The notes: generated from the letters alone by a model not told the origin. A DNA stretch of 64,000 nt from Asanoa siamensis (GCF_016862555.1 NZ_BONE01000001.1:225223-289222), one strand, 5' to 3'. Shown: positions 1-8,545, numbered from the stretch's first letter. Made by a program: numbers and translations.

Positions 1-623
1 GCCAGCTGTTCCTCGACTTCGCCCGCAACCGCCTCGCCGAGGCGACCGCGGTCCGGGAGAGCGACGGGTTCGCGAACGCGCTCGACGACATGGACGCCAA
101 CACCACCGAAGGCGTACGCCTGCTCACGACCACGGCGATGGAGCGGCACGACACGGCCGCCCTGGACGCCGTCGAGGCGTTCCTCAAGCAGCAGCGCACG
201 AAGGTCGGCGACCTGCTCGGCACCACCACGGGTGCCCGGCACGAACGCGCGCTGACCTCCGTCGGTCTGCTGCTCTCCGTCGAGAAGCGGGCCGACGAGC
301 TGCGTCGCGGGCTCGAGTGCGGCGCCGTCGCGGAGGGTGCCGACGCGCTCGGCCCGCTGGCGGGTGCGTGCGCACCGGGCAAGGCTCCGGCCGACGCGCC
401 GGCCGGCCAGCCGCAGTCGGGTGAGCAGGAGCGGGCCAACGACGAGGTCCGGCCGGAGAAGACCGACCCGCGGCCGGACACGTCCGACGCCCCGGCCGGG
501 ACCGGCGACGCCGAGCGGCCCGCGGGTTCGAGCCCGGCGCCCGCCTCGCCGACCCCGGCGCCGAGCAAGAGCGGCAACCTGGTCGAGGATCTGGGCGACC
601 TGCTCGGCGGCATCGTGCCCTGA
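1..623 (+). CDS. DUF5667-type protein, 5' truncated
   Basis: The frame is open from base 3, so the N-terminus lies outside the window; 206 codons are visible. The first part is a helical domain (QLFLDFARNRLAEA, then LTTTAMERHD and HERALTSVGLLLSVEKRADE) that I recognise as the actinobacterial DUF5667 domain. The C-terminal third is a low-complexity Pro/Ala/Ser/Asp tail ending in VEDLGDLLGGIVP. Proteins of this type are often encoded next to ECF sigma factors and may act as membrane-linked anti-sigma or envelope proteins, but the upstream gene is not visible, so that role is inference. No catalytic motif is seen. The HAD phosphatase gene follows on the same strand after about 130 bases. Confidence 0.7.
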   Translation, partial: QLFLDFARNRLAEATAVRESDGFANALDDMDANTTEGVRLLTTTAMERHDTAALDAVEAFLKQQRTKVGDLLGTTTGARHERALTSVGLLLSVEKRADELRRGLECGAVAEGADALGPLAGACAPGKAPADAPAGQPQSGEQERANDEVRPEKTDPRPDTSDAPAGTGDAERPAGSSPAPASPTPAPSKSGNLVEDLGDLLGGIVP

Positions 624-751
624 GTCGGGCAGACCGCTGGAACTACCACGATCGGGGCGTTCCCCACCTCGGGGGGCGCCTCGATCGCGCAACGGGCGTC
701 ATCGGGCGGATACCCTCGCTGGAGGCGGCGCAGGCGATCGGGAGGTGGCGC

Positions 752-1627
752 GTGGCATCCGAGCACAAGCTGACCATCAGCACGGACGCACACGGCCACA
801 CCGCGGGCTGGGCCGAGGCCGAGCTCGACGCGGCGCTCGCGGTCGACGTCGACAAGAGCGCGGCCGCCTTCTTCGACATCGACAACACGATGCTGCAGGG
901 CGCCTCGATCTACTGGGTCGCCCGCGGGCTCGCCGCCCGGCGCTACTTCACCACCACCGACCTCGCCCGGTTCGCCTGGCAGCAGGCCCGCTACCGGCTG
1001 CTCGCCGCCGAGCACGCGGGCGACGTGTCGTCCGCCAAGAAGGTGGCCCTGGCGTTCATCGAGGGCTGGCGGGTCGACGACATCGAGCGGCTCACCGAGG
1101 AGATCTTCGACGAGCTGATGGCGCCGCGGATCTGGTCGGGCACCCGGGCGCTCGCCCAGCTCCACCTCGACTCCGGTGAGCGGGTCTGGCTGGTCAGCGC
1201 CGCGCCGGTGGAGATCGGCCGGGTGATCGCGCAGCGGCTCGGGCTGACCGGCGCGATCGGCACGGTCGCCGAGGTGGTCGACGGCGCCTACACGGGCCGG
1301 CTGGTCGGTGACCTCATGCACGGGCCGGCCAAGGCCGACGCGATCCAGCAGCTCGCCAACGTCGAGGGGCTCGACCTGCGGCGGTGCTCCGCCTACAGCG
1401 ACTCGATCAACGACCTGCCGATGCTCTCCGCGGTCGGCAACGCGGTCGCCGTCAACCCCGACGCCGCGCTGCGCCGGGCCGCCCGGGAGCAGGGCTGGGA
1501 CCTGCGCGACTTCCGTACGGGCCGCAAGGCGGCCAAGGTGGCGGTGCCGTCGACCCTGGCCGCGGGGCTGCTGGCCGGCGCGATCACGACGGTCCTCGCG
1601 GCCCGCCGCCGGCGCCGCGCCGGCTGA
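752..1627 (+). CDS. HAD-IB family phosphatase
   Basis: A 291-residue SerB-like haloacid dehalogenase hydrolase. Motif I is DIDNT at about residues 42-46 (nucleophile Asp and acid/base Asp), motif II is the Ser of WLVSA near 149, the motif III Lys is in HGPAKADA near 194, and motif IV is SDSIND near 216-221. A C-terminal hydrophobic segment (about 263-284) followed by RRRRR suggests a tail anchor in the membrane. The family dephosphorylates small phosphoesters such as phosphoserine or lysophosphatidate; the substrate cannot be read from the sequence. The GTG start has GGAGG six bases upstream. A serB1-like HAD gene in the same neighbourhood of M. tuberculosis fits the wider synteny. Confidence 0.88.
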   Translation: MASEHKLTISTDAHGHTAGWAEAELDAALAVDVDKSAAAFFDIDNTMLQGASIYWVARGLAARRYFTTTDLARFAWQQARYRLLAAEHAGDVSSAKKVALAFIEGWRVDDIERLTEEIFDELMAPRIWSGTRALAQLHLDSGERVWLVSAAPVEIGRVIAQRLGLTGAIGTVAEVVDGAYTGRLVGDLMHGPAKADAIQQLANVEGLDLRRCSAYSDSINDLPMLSAVGNAVAVNPDAALRRAAREQGWDLRDFRTGRKAAKVAVPSTLAAGLLAGAITTVLAARRRRRAG

Positions 1628-1628
1628 A

Positions 1629-1746
1629 GGAACGGTCCGTTGTTAACGCTTTCGCCATAGGAACGGTCCGTTCTTAACAGTGGGCCCGAGCGCGAGGTTA
1701 AGAATGGGCCGTTCCTATACGGAAACCGTTAACAACGGACCGTTGC
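1629..1746. repeat. Compound inverted repeat between convergent genes
   Basis: Two 50-base arms (1629-1678 and 1697-1746) match as an inverted repeat at 43 of 50 positions, with an 18-base loop. Each arm contains two copies of a smaller unit of the form AACGGTCCGTT followed by TTAAC, so four near-identical units lie in 118 bases. GAACGGTCCGTTC is itself palindromic. The element fills the gap between the HAD stop codon and the end of the convergent acyltransferase gene. It may act as a bidirectional terminator, but the nested palindromes are unusual for that and resemble TetR-type operator sites or a small REP-like element. Confidence 0.8.
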
Positions 1747-1753
1747 TTTCGCC

Positions 1754-2800
1754 TCAGCGGCCGAAGGGGTCGGGGCGCCGCTCGAGCAGCGTGTGCAGGG
1801 TCTGCTGGATCGTCTCGCGCACCTGGTCGGCCAGGTTGAACACGACCAGCGGGTCGTCGGCCTGGTCCTGCAGGTGCGCGGTCGGGATCGGCGCGGAGAA
1901 CTCGATCAGCCACTTGCTCGGCAGCGGCACCATGCCCAGCGGGCCGAGCCACGGGAACGTCGGCGTCACCGGGAAGTAGGGCAGGCCGAGCAGCCGGGCC
2001 AGCGGCTTGATGTCGGCGAGCATCGGGTAGATCTCCTCGGCGCCGACGATCGCGGCCGGCACGATCGGGGTGCCCGTGCGCAGGGCCGCGGAGACGAAAC
2101 CGCCCCGGCCGAAGCGCTGGAGCTTGTAGCGCTGCGCGTACTGCTTCCCGACGCCCTTGAAGCCCTCGGGGAAGACGCCCACGAGCTCGCCGGTGCGCAG
2201 CAGCCGCTCGGCGTCGGGGTTGCAGGCGACCGTGCCGCCGGACTTGCGGGCGAGCTCCGAGACGATCGGCATGCGGAAGACGAGGTCGGCGCCGAGCAGC
2301 CGGAGGTGCCGGTGGTTGGGCGTGCGGTCGTTGAGCGCGGTGGCCAGCATCAGCGCGTCGAGCGCGACCGTGCCCGAGTGGTTGCCGACGACCAGGGCCG
2401 GGCCGTTGGCCGGCAGGTTCTCGACGCCGTAGACCTCGGTGCGGAACCAGTCGCGGTAGAGCAGCCGCAGCAGCGGCAGGAACACCTTGTCGGTCAGCTC
2501 GGGGTCGAAGCCGAACTCGTCGACCTCGTAGTCACCGGCCAGCCGGCGGCGCAGGAAGGCGAGCCCGCGGGCGACCCGGTCGTCCCAGACGTCACCCGGG
2601 TGGTCGAGGACCGCCGGCGGCGGCGGGGCCTTGTGCCCGTTGCGCGCGGCGCCGTTGGTCGACGGCGAGTCGACGACGAACTCGGTGGTCGGCAGGATCG
2701 TCGGCCGGACGGTGCCGTTGGTCTTCTGCGCCGGCGCCCGGCGGGCGGCCTTGCGCGTGGACTTGCGTGGCGGCCGGTCGGGCCGGTGGTCGTCGTTCAT
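1754..2800 (-). CDS. Lysophospholipid (1-acylglycerol-phosphate) acyltransferase
   Basis: A 348-residue PlsC-like acyltransferase. After a basic, Pro-rich, probably disordered N-terminus of about 75 residues, the catalytic domain shows NHSGTVALD near 140-148 (catalytic His and Asp) and FPEG near 210-213 (glycerophosphate binding). The expected reaction is transfer of an acyl chain to a lysophospholipid at the cytoplasmic face of the membrane. Its ATG overlaps the stop codon of the upstream epimerase gene (ATGA at 2797-2800), so the two are translationally coupled. The same epimerase-acyltransferase pair (Rv0501-Rv0502) occurs in M. tuberculosis as I recall it. The exact acceptor is unknown. 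Confidence 0.85.
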   Translation of the reverse strand: MNDDHRPDRPPRKSTRKAARRAPAQKTNGTVRPTILPTTEFVVDSPSTNGAARNGHKAPPPPAVLDHPGDVWDDRVARGLAFLRRRLAGDYEVDEFGFDPELTDKVFLPLLRLLYRDWFRTEVYGVENLPANGPALVVGNHSGTVALDALMLATALNDRTPNHRHLRLLGADLVFRMPIVSELARKSGGTVACNPDAERLLRTGELVGVFPEGFKGVGKQYAQRYKLQRFGRGGFVSAALRTGTPIVPAAIVGAEEIYPMLADIKPLARLLGLPYFPVTPTFPWLGPLGMVPLPSKWLIEFSAPIPTAHLQDQADDPLVVFNLADQVRETIQQTLHTLLERRPDPFGR

Positions 2801-3858
2801 GCCTTCTCCTGCACGGTCGCGCGGGCCTGCCGGATCCCGTCGAGGATCGCCCGCTCCGCGATGGCCAACTGCTCCCGGGCGAGCACCGCTCCACCGCGGT
2901 GGCCGGAGACGAAGTCGTCGAACGCGTCGGCGGTGCTGCGCGGGGTGTAGTCGAACTCCTCGACCAGCCGCGTCGTGTCGACCACCCGGCCGTGCACGAA
3001 CAGGTCGACCTGGTCGAGCCCGTAACCGCTGCGGCCGAGGTTGCGGACCAGGTTGGAGGCGGCGGACAGGCCGGGTTCGAGCACGGGCACGGGGATGCGG
3101 CCGGCCCGGCGGATGGCCTGGGACAGCGAGAGCACACCGGCGCCCGCGACGTTGAACGTGCCGGCGTGGTCGTCGACCACCGACCGGTGCACGATCTCCA
3201 GCGCGTCCTCGATGTGCAGGAACTGCAGGCGCGGGTCGCGGCCGAGCACGGTCGGCACCACCGGGCGGGCGAAGTAGCGGGTCAGCGTGGTGTCGGCGTT
3301 CGAGCCGATGAACGGCGCGAAACGCAGCACGGTGGCCGTGACGTCGGGGCGGCGGCGCCGGAAGCCGCGGACGTAGCCCTCGATGTCGAGGATGTCGCGG
3401 GCGAAACCGCCGCGCGGCACCTCCCGGGGCTCGGTGTCCTCGGTGAACACCGCCGGGTCGCGGAACGACGCGCCGTAGGCGGCCGTGGAGGAGCGCATCA
3501 CCAGCTTGCGCAGCCGCGGCGCCTGCTGGCAGGCCGCGAGCAGCTGCATCGTGCCGATGACGTTCTGCTCTTTCATCGCGGCCCGCCCGCCGTGCCGCTG
3601 GTCGGGCGCGGTGATCAGCGCGAGGTGGACCACCGCCTCGGCCTCGAGGTCGGCGATCACGGTGCTGGCCGAACCGGCGTCACCACGCACCTGCTCGACA
3701 CCGTCGAGCAGGTGGGCGAACTCGGGTGGCGGCGCGTGCGGGTCGAGCCCGACCACGCGGCCGATCCGGTCGTCAGCGGCCAGCCGGGCGGCCACGTGCG
3801 CGCCCAGGAACCGACTGACGCCGGTGACGACAACCGAGCCTGTCGGTCGCGACCTCAC
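2797..3858 (-). CDS. NAD-dependent epimerase/dehydratase family protein
   Basis: A 353-residue extended short-chain dehydrogenase. The Rossmann glycine motif is TGVSRFLG at about 12-19, and AVVHLALI and SSTAAYG follow at the usual places. The segment where the family normally has the catalytic YxxxK reads GFARDILDIEGYV, so the Tyr seems to be Phe (near 154) and the Lys is absent; the enzyme may bind NAD and a sugar nucleotide without normal epimerase chemistry, or use other residues. It is annotated galE2 in mycobacteria as I recall (Rv0501). It is the first gene of a coupled pair with the acyltransferase and follows the bS22 gene. Confidence 0.82.
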   Translation of the reverse strand: MRSRPTGSVVVTGVSRFLGAHVAARLAADDRIGRVVGLDPHAPPPEFAHLLDGVEQVRGDAGSASTVIADLEAEAVVHLALITAPDQRHGGRAAMKEQNVIGTMQLLAACQQAPRLRKLVMRSSTAAYGASFRDPAVFTEDTEPREVPRGGFARDILDIEGYVRGFRRRRPDVTATVLRFAPFIGSNADTTLTRYFARPVVPTVLGRDPRLQFLHIEDALEIVHRSVVDDHAGTFNVAGAGVLSLSQAIRRAGRIPVPVLEPGLSAASNLVRNLGRSGYGLDQVDLFVHGRVVDTTRLVEEFDYTPRSTADAFDDFVSGHRGGAVLAREQLAIAERAILDGIRQARATVQEKA

Positions 3859-3968
3859 GTTGGCCTCCGGTCAAGGATCAGGAGGGTGCCGCGCGGACGC
3901 GCCCGGGCCGATGACCTCGACGGACCCGGGCCGATGGCCCGGGTCGCGACGTCAGGCCCGGGTTCGCG

Positions 3969-4070
3969 TCACTTGCCGAGACGACGACGCTGGACGCGGG
4001 TCTTGCGCAGCAGCTTGCGGTGCTTCTTCTTGGCCATACGCTTGCGGCGCTTCTTGACCACCGAGCCCAT
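3969..4070 (-). CDS. Small ribosomal subunit protein bS22 (AURKAIP1/COX24 domain)
   Basis: A 33-residue, extremely basic protein that starts [16 protein letters not shown] and ends VQRRRLGK. The [25 protein letters not shown] pattern is that of the actinobacterial bS22 protein seen in mycobacterial ribosomes (Rv0500B) and of the mitochondrial AURKAIP1/COX24 domain. The start is the ATG at 4070, preceded by GGGAGAGG about ten bases upstream; longer in-frame extensions lack family similarity. It lies between the BldC-like gene and the epimerase gene on the same strand, the order known in mycobacteria. Confidence 0.9.
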   Translation of the reverse strand: MGSVVKKRRKRMAKKKHRKLLRKTRVQRRRLGK

Positions 4071-4230
4071 ACGACAGCCCTCTCCCAGTGAACGTGCGAC
4101 ATGCGCCGGACGACACGGGGAAGTGAAGGCCGACGACGATCTGACATCGGACCCGACCCGGCTCGTGGACGCATGAGCAGCACAGCGGGGTCGCAATCGC
4201 GATCCAGGGTACGCGTCGCCCGACACGGCG

Positions 4231-4284
4231 ACCAAGGCGACCCCGGCCACGGGGCTTGCGCAGCCCCGTGGCCGGCTCCTTGGT
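4231..4284 (-). terminator. Hairpin terminator after the BldC-like HTH gene
   Basis: ACCAAGG-CGACCCCGGCCACGGGGCT pairs with AGCCCCGTGGCCGGC-TCCTTGGT around a five-base loop. The stem is over 20 bp with a small bulge. It lies just downstream of the HTH gene on the minus strand. There is no clear U-tract, as is common in high-GC actinomycetes. Confidence 0.75.
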
Positions 4285-4289
4285 CACTC

Positions 4290-4499
4290 TTATGCGGACT
4301 CTTGGAACGCGCCGCGTAGGTATTCGTTCACGGCGTGCTCGGGAACCCGGAACGATCGACCGACGCGCACCGCGGTGAGATCACCCGAATGCACCAAGCG
4401 GTAGACCGTCATCTTCGACACCCGCATCAATGTCGCCACCTCGGCGACCGTGAGGAACTTGACCTCCGACAGCCTGTCGGCTTGTGGTGATCCTGCCAT
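4290..4499 (-). CDS. BldC/excisionase-like helix-turn-helix DNA-binding protein
   Basis: A 69-residue single-domain protein with a MerR/excisionase-type winged helix: FLTVAEVATLMRVSKMTVYRLVHSG followed by the wing GRSFRVPEHAVNEYL. It carries no effector or catalytic domain, so it probably acts as a DNA-binding architectural or developmental regulator, as BldC does in Streptomyces; its targets are unknown. It corresponds to Rv0500A in the mycobacterial order HTH-bS22-epimerase-acyltransferase. A strong hairpin lies directly downstream, so the gene is probably transcribed alone from the 230-base intergenic region at 4500-4727. Confidence 0.88.
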   Translation of the reverse strand: MAGSPQADRLSEVKFLTVAEVATLMRVSKMTVYRLVHSGDLTAVRVGRSFRVPEHAVNEYLRGAFQESA

Positions 4500-4727
4500 G
4501 GCTCACCAACCAATCCATCCCCGGCGCGCGCCGTCAGTCGCGCGTGTAACTAGTACGGTAGCGGTGCCGCTGTTACCGGCGCGATGCCTTCGCGGGTTTG
4601 ATCATGATCCGTCAAGCCAACTCACCGAGTTTTCCCGAAATTTACCCCTAAAGGGGACATTTTGCGGGCCTCGATCGGGCGTGATGCGGGCCGCAGAGTC
4701 GCCGAATCGGCGAACCGGGGCGCCGGG

Positions 4728-6041
4728 TCAGCGAACCGCAGCGCGCACAGCGGCCACACACTGCGCATTCAGCACAGACCAGGGCTCGCCGAAAACCTCC
4801 CGGCTGGCCTCGTCGATCGACATCCGCTCATGGGTGAGGGCCTTCATGAACGCCAGCACGTCGGGCTCGCCGAACCGCTCCGCGAGCTGCCGCACGGCCA
4901 GGTAGCCGATGCCGTAGGCGCCGGCCACCTCCCAGTCGGCCGCCCCGTCGGCGATCTTCAGGTCCTCCAGCGGCCCGGCCCACCCGCGCTCCCGGACGAC
5001 CTTGCGGACCTCCTGGATGCCCTCGTAGGACTGCGGCGCCGCCCCACCGGACGCGGCCAGCTCGGCGATCCCCTCCACCAGCCACCAGGCGGACGTCGGG
5101 AACCCGTTCGGCGGCATCGTCGAGGCGTGCGTCATCTCGTGCCGGAGCAGGTCGTCGAGGTTGTTGCGCTGCGGCGCGGCCGCGTTGATGACCACGTCGA
5201 CCTGGCGGCCGCCGACGGGCAGCGCGTAGCCGGCTGTCCAGGACGGCCGGCTGCCGCCGAACCAACGCTTCCACTGCGCGGTGCCGGCGTAGAAGACCTC
5301 GTAGTGCGCCGGCGGCGGCCCGCCCACGGCGTAGCGGTCGGCGACCACCGCGGCCTTCTCGGCCTCGGCCAGCACGGTCGGCAGCTGCTTGCGCAACGCG
5401 GGCGTGGTGGCCACCATGACCCGCTTGCCGGTCGCGACGACGAGCTGGTCGACCTCCCACGGGCGCGGGCCGTCGTAGGTGGACATGGACGGCTCGATGC
5501 CGACCAGCTTCAGCCCGGCGGTGGTGTCGGTCCAGACCGTGCCGTACGTGATGGTCATCGGCTTGCAGTCGGGCTCGACGAAGCAGTGCTCGACCTCGAC
5601 CAGCGTGCGCCACCGGCGCGCCCCGACCGACGACGGGATCGAGTCGGCCGAGGGCACCCACCGGGTGACCTTCATGCCGCGCAGCGAGGCGAACTGGGCC
5701 TTCAGCGTGGCGCCGGCGGGGCTGGCCGGGTCGGCCGCGGCGAGGAACCCGGCCTGGTCGCCGGCGAGCAGCGCGGTGCCCTGGGCGGCCAGCGCCGTGC
5801 CGATCCGCTCGCGCAGCCAGGCGGCGGTGACCCTGTCGGGGTCGCCCGCGACCGGGCTGCTGGCCGGCGCGACGCCGGGGCCGGGCGCCGCCGGCCAGGC
5901 CGGCGAGTCGAGCCCACGGAACACCATGACTCCGACCCCGACCGGGGCGACGCACAGCACGAGCGCGGCGACCAGGCCGAGGGGAAGCCACAAGGATCTC
6001 CGCCGGCGTGGTGCAGCCGGCGCACCTGTCTCCTCAGCCAT
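4728..6041 (-). CDS. Membrane-anchored putative gluzincin metallopeptidase
   Basis: A 437-residue protein with a short basic cytoplasmic N-terminus, one transmembrane segment (about 18-42) and a long exported domain. The region LLRHEMTHAS gives HExxH at about 301-305, and LVEGIAELAA about 20 residues later supplies the expected third ligand Glu (near 323), the arrangement of gluzincin zinc peptidases. I recognise no named family beyond this. The ATG at 6041 was chosen; a GTG eight codons upstream is also possible, and neither has a strong ribosome binding site. It lies between the HTH gene and proline dehydrogenase on the same strand. Substrate and pathway are unknown. Confidence 0.7.
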   Translation of the reverse strand: MAEETGAPAAPRRRRSLWLPLGLVAALVLCVAPVGVGVMVFRGLDSPAWPAAPGPGVAPASSPVAGDPDRVTAAWLRERIGTALAAQGTALLAGDQAGFLAAADPASPAGATLKAQFASLRGMKVTRWVPSADSIPSSVGARRWRTLVEVEHCFVEPDCKPMTITYGTVWTDTTAGLKLVGIEPSMSTYDGPRPWEVDQLVVATGKRVMVATTPALRKQLPTVLAEAEKAAVVADRYAVGGPPPAHYEVFYAGTAQWKRWFGGSRPSWTAGYALPVGGRQVDVVINAAAPQRNNLDDLLRHEMTHASTMPPNGFPTSAWWLVEGIAELAASGGAAPQSYEGIQEVRKVVRERGWAGPLEDLKIADGAADWEVAGAYGIGYLAVRQLAERFGEPDVLAFMKALTHERMSIDEASREVFGEPWSVLNAQCVAAVRAAVR

Positions 6042-6094
6042 CCGGGCGAGATTACGGCCGGACACCCGATCAGGGGATCAGCCGTACGGCCGAG

Positions 6095-7015
6095 TTACTT
6101 TCGCGATTTGACGGCGCGGGCGAAGAACAGGAGGTTCGCCGGGCGCTCGGCCAGCCGCCGCATCATATAGCCGTACCAGTCGTCGCCGTACGGCACGTAG
6201 ACCCGCACCGTGTAGCCCTCGCCGGCCAGCCGGCGCTGCTCGTCGGGGCGCACGCCGTGCAGGAGCTGGAACTCGAACTCGTCGGGCGCGCGGTCGAACC
6301 AGCGGGCCCGGTCCTCACCGATCGCGATCAGCCGCGGGTCGTGGGTGGCCAGCATCGGGTAGCCCTCACCGGACATCAGGATGTTCATGCAGCGCACGTA
6401 CGACTTGTCGACGTCGAGCGGCGACTGGAAGGCGACGGACTCGGGCTCCTTGTAGGCGCCCTTGCACAGCCGCACCCGGGACCCCATCGTGGCCAGCTCC
6501 CGGCAGTCGGCCTCGGTGCGCCGCAGGTAGGCCTGCACGACGGCGCCGGTGGTCGGGTAGTCGAGCCGCAGCTTGGCCAGGATCTCCAGGGTGGAGTCCG
6601 TGGTGGTGTGGTCCTCCATGTCGAGGGTCACCGTCGTGCCCGCGTTGGCCGCGGCGGCACAGATCTGCCGCGCGAGGTCGTACGAGAGCTGCTCGTCGAA
6701 CTTCTGGCCCAGGGCGGAGAGCTTGACGCTGACCTCGGCGGCCGGGGTCAGCTTGGCCCCGGCGAGCGCGGCGAGCAGCGAGAGGTACTCGTCCTTGATG
6801 GCCGTCGCCTGGCCGGGGTTGACGGTGTCCTCGCCGAGGTGATCGAGCGTGACCGCCAGCCCGTCACCGACCAGGTCGCGGGTCGCGTGCAGAGCGTCAT
6901 CGGCGGTGATGCCGGCGATGAACCGATGGACGACGTCCCGGGTCAACGGAGCCGTCTCGACGAGCCGCTCGACCCGGGATGACCGGGAGGCGGCGAGGAT
7001 GACCGAACGGAGCAT
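6095..7015 (-). CDS. Proline dehydrogenase (FAD-dependent, monofunctional)
   Basis: A 306-residue TIM-barrel enzyme that oxidises L-proline to 1-pyrroline-5-carboxylate with FAD and passes electrons to the membrane quinone pool. The family-specific C-terminal motif RVYVPYGDDWYGYMMRRLAE with following RPAN is intact, as are RLCKGAYKEP and LATHDP in the barrel. The length fits the monofunctional actinobacterial type rather than bifunctional PutA. No 1-pyrroline-5-carboxylate dehydrogenase gene is visible next to it. The start is the ATG at 7015. It runs in the same direction as the metallopeptidase gene, with a 53-base gap, so co-transcription is possible. Confidence 0.93.
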   Translation of the reverse strand: MLRSVILAASRSSRVERLVETAPLTRDVVHRFIAGITADDALHATRDLVGDGLAVTLDHLGEDTVNPGQATAIKDEYLSLLAALAGAKLTPAAEVSVKLSALGQKFDEQLSYDLARQICAAAANAGTTVTLDMEDHTTTDSTLEILAKLRLDYPTTGAVVQAYLRRTEADCRELATMGSRVRLCKGAYKEPESVAFQSPLDVDKSYVRCMNILMSGEGYPMLATHDPRLIAIGEDRARWFDRAPDEFEFQLLHGVRPDEQRRLAGEGYTVRVYVPYGDDWYGYMMRRLAERPANLLFFARAVKSRK

Positions 7016-7152
7016 GACGGCAGCGTAACGCCCGTGCGCGGGACTCTCGCGGCGAGCTGGGCAGCTCACCATGATCACTAAGCGGAAGGGCACGGTCGCG
7101 GAGTGACCCGACGGACGAGGCACCGGAGTGCCGCGTCGTCTACGGTTGTCGG

Positions 7153-7686
7153 GTGAACTTCGATGCGTATGCGCGCACCGCCGTTGACCTGGTCAACGCC
7201 CCGATGGAGGGCATCGACGACCTGCGGGCCGTGTTCATCGCGGACAACGCGTGGATGTGCGACGCCGTCACCGAGCGTGACGTGACTACCTTCCGCCGCG
7301 CCCAGAAGAGACTGCGCGACGTCTTCCGGTACGGCAGCGCCGGCGAGGACACCGAAGCCGTCGAGGAGATCAACGCACTCCTCAAGGACCATCCGGTGCA
7401 GCCCCGCATCTCCGGCCACGACGCCAGCGACTGGCACATGCACGTGACCAGCCGCGGTTCGTCGGCGAGCTCCGAATACCTGGCGGCCGCCGTCTGGGGC
7501 CTCGCGGTCTGGCTGTGCACCCACGGCAGCGCCCGGTTCGGGGTGTGCGCCGACGAGCGCTGCGGCAACGTCTACCTCGACACGTCGTCCAACAACTGCC
7601 GGCGGTTCTGCTCGGAACGCTGCGCCACCCGCTCGCACGTCGCGGCGCACCGCGCGCGCAAGCGGGCCACGCTGGCCGCGGTCTAG
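7153..7686 (+). CDS. CGNR zinc-finger (ABATE domain) regulator
   Basis: A 177-residue protein with an N-terminal ABATE-like domain (FDAYARTAVDLVNAP) and a C-terminal CGNR zinc finger: FGVCADERCGNVYLD, then NNCRRFCSERCATRSHVAAHR. The four Cys of the finger are present and the CGN core is exact. Such proteins are thought to be stress-responsive transcription regulators; target genes are unknown. It starts with GTG at 7153. Its TAG stop overlaps the TAG stop of the convergent gene on the palindrome CTAG at 7683-7686. Confidence 0.88.
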   Translation: MNFDAYARTAVDLVNAPMEGIDDLRAVFIADNAWMCDAVTERDVTTFRRAQKRLRDVFRYGSAGEDTEAVEEINALLKDHPVQPRISGHDASDWHMHVTSRGSSASSEYLAAAVWGLAVWLCTHGSARFGVCADERCGNVYLDTSSNNCRRFCSERCATRSHVAAHRARKRATLAAV

Positions 7687-8483
7687 ACCTTCGCCGGAGC
7701 CGGCAGGTGGGCGCGGGCGAACTCGAGCGCCGCGCCCAGGTCGGCCTCGCGGATCGAGCGGCTCTTGGCACCCCGGGTGTTGACCTCCACGGCGATCGAG
7801 CCGCGGAAGCCACGCCCGGCCAGTGACTGGAGCAGCTCGCCGCAGGGCTGGTTGCCGCGCCCGGGCACGAGGTGCTCGTCGCGCCCCTCGCCGCTGCCGT
7901 CGCCCAGGTGCACGTGCTTGAGACCCTCGCCCATCGAGTCGGCCATGGCCAGCGCGTCGACCCGGGACGCCGCGCAGTGCGACAGGTCGAGCGTGTAGGC
8001 GTCGAAACCGGTCTCGGTCGGGTTCCAGCCCGGCTGGTAGGGCACGAACTCGCGGCCGGCCATGCGTACCGGGAACATGTTCTCGATCGCGAAGGTCAGG
8101 TCGCTGTGCTTGTGCGCGATCCGCTCGAGCCCCGGCTGGAACGACCGGGCGTAGTCGCGCTGCCAGGTGAACGGCGGGTGCACCACCACGGTCGGCGCCT
8201 CCACCGCCTCGGCGAGCTCGGCCGCGCGGCGCAGCCGCTCCCAGGGGTCGGAGCTCCAGACCCGCTGGGTGACGAGCAGGCAGGGCGCGTGGACGGACAG
8301 GACGGGCACGCCGTAGTGGGCGGCCAGCCCGCGCAGGGCGCCGGCGTCCTGGCTCACCGCGTCGGTCCAGACCATCACTTCGACGCCGTCATAGCCCAGA
8401 CGCGCGGCCATCTCGAAAGCGGCCGCGGTCGGCTCGGGGAAGACCGAAGAGCTTGACAGCAGTACGGGGGTGCGCGAGGTCAC
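7683..8483 (-). CDS. Sugar phosphate isomerase/epimerase-like TIM-barrel protein
   Basis: A 266-residue AP-endonuclease-2/xylose-isomerase-like barrel. Metal-binding positions are suggested by LSVHAPC, VVHPPF, IENMFP, DLSHCAAS, HVHLGDG and the C-terminal IAVEVNTRG, in the order usual for the superfamily. Members isomerise or epimerise sugars or hydroxy acids using a divalent metal; the substrate is not clear. It corresponds in position to Rv0498 near ppx1 in M. tuberculosis. The start is GTG at 8483; the gene is followed by the convergent CGNR gene. Confidence 0.83.
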   Translation of the reverse strand: MTSRTPVLLSSSSVFPEPTAAAFEMAARLGYDGVEVMVWTDAVSQDAGALRGLAAHYGVPVLSVHAPCLLVTQRVWSSDPWERLRRAAELAEAVEAPTVVVHPPFTWQRDYARSFQPGLERIAHKHSDLTFAIENMFPVRMAGREFVPYQPGWNPTETGFDAYTLDLSHCAASRVDALAMADSMGEGLKHVHLGDGSGEGRDEHLVPGRGNQPCGELLQSLAGRGFRGSIAVEVNTRGAKSRSIREADLGAALEFARAHLPAPAKV

Positions 8484-8545
8484 GACTGTCAGGGTAGTCC
8501 TAGGTGTCCTCGGCCACCCGGACGAGCCACCCCAAAATCGCCAGT

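Noticed and set aside
184..375. Long open frames on the strand opposite to real genes, for example here and throughout
   Set aside because: High GC removes stop codons in all frames; these frames give Arg/Ala/Pro-rich products without domains or start signals.
7683..7686. Shared CTAG stop codons of convergent genes as a special signal
   Set aside because: A four-base overlap of this kind is common and can arise by chance.
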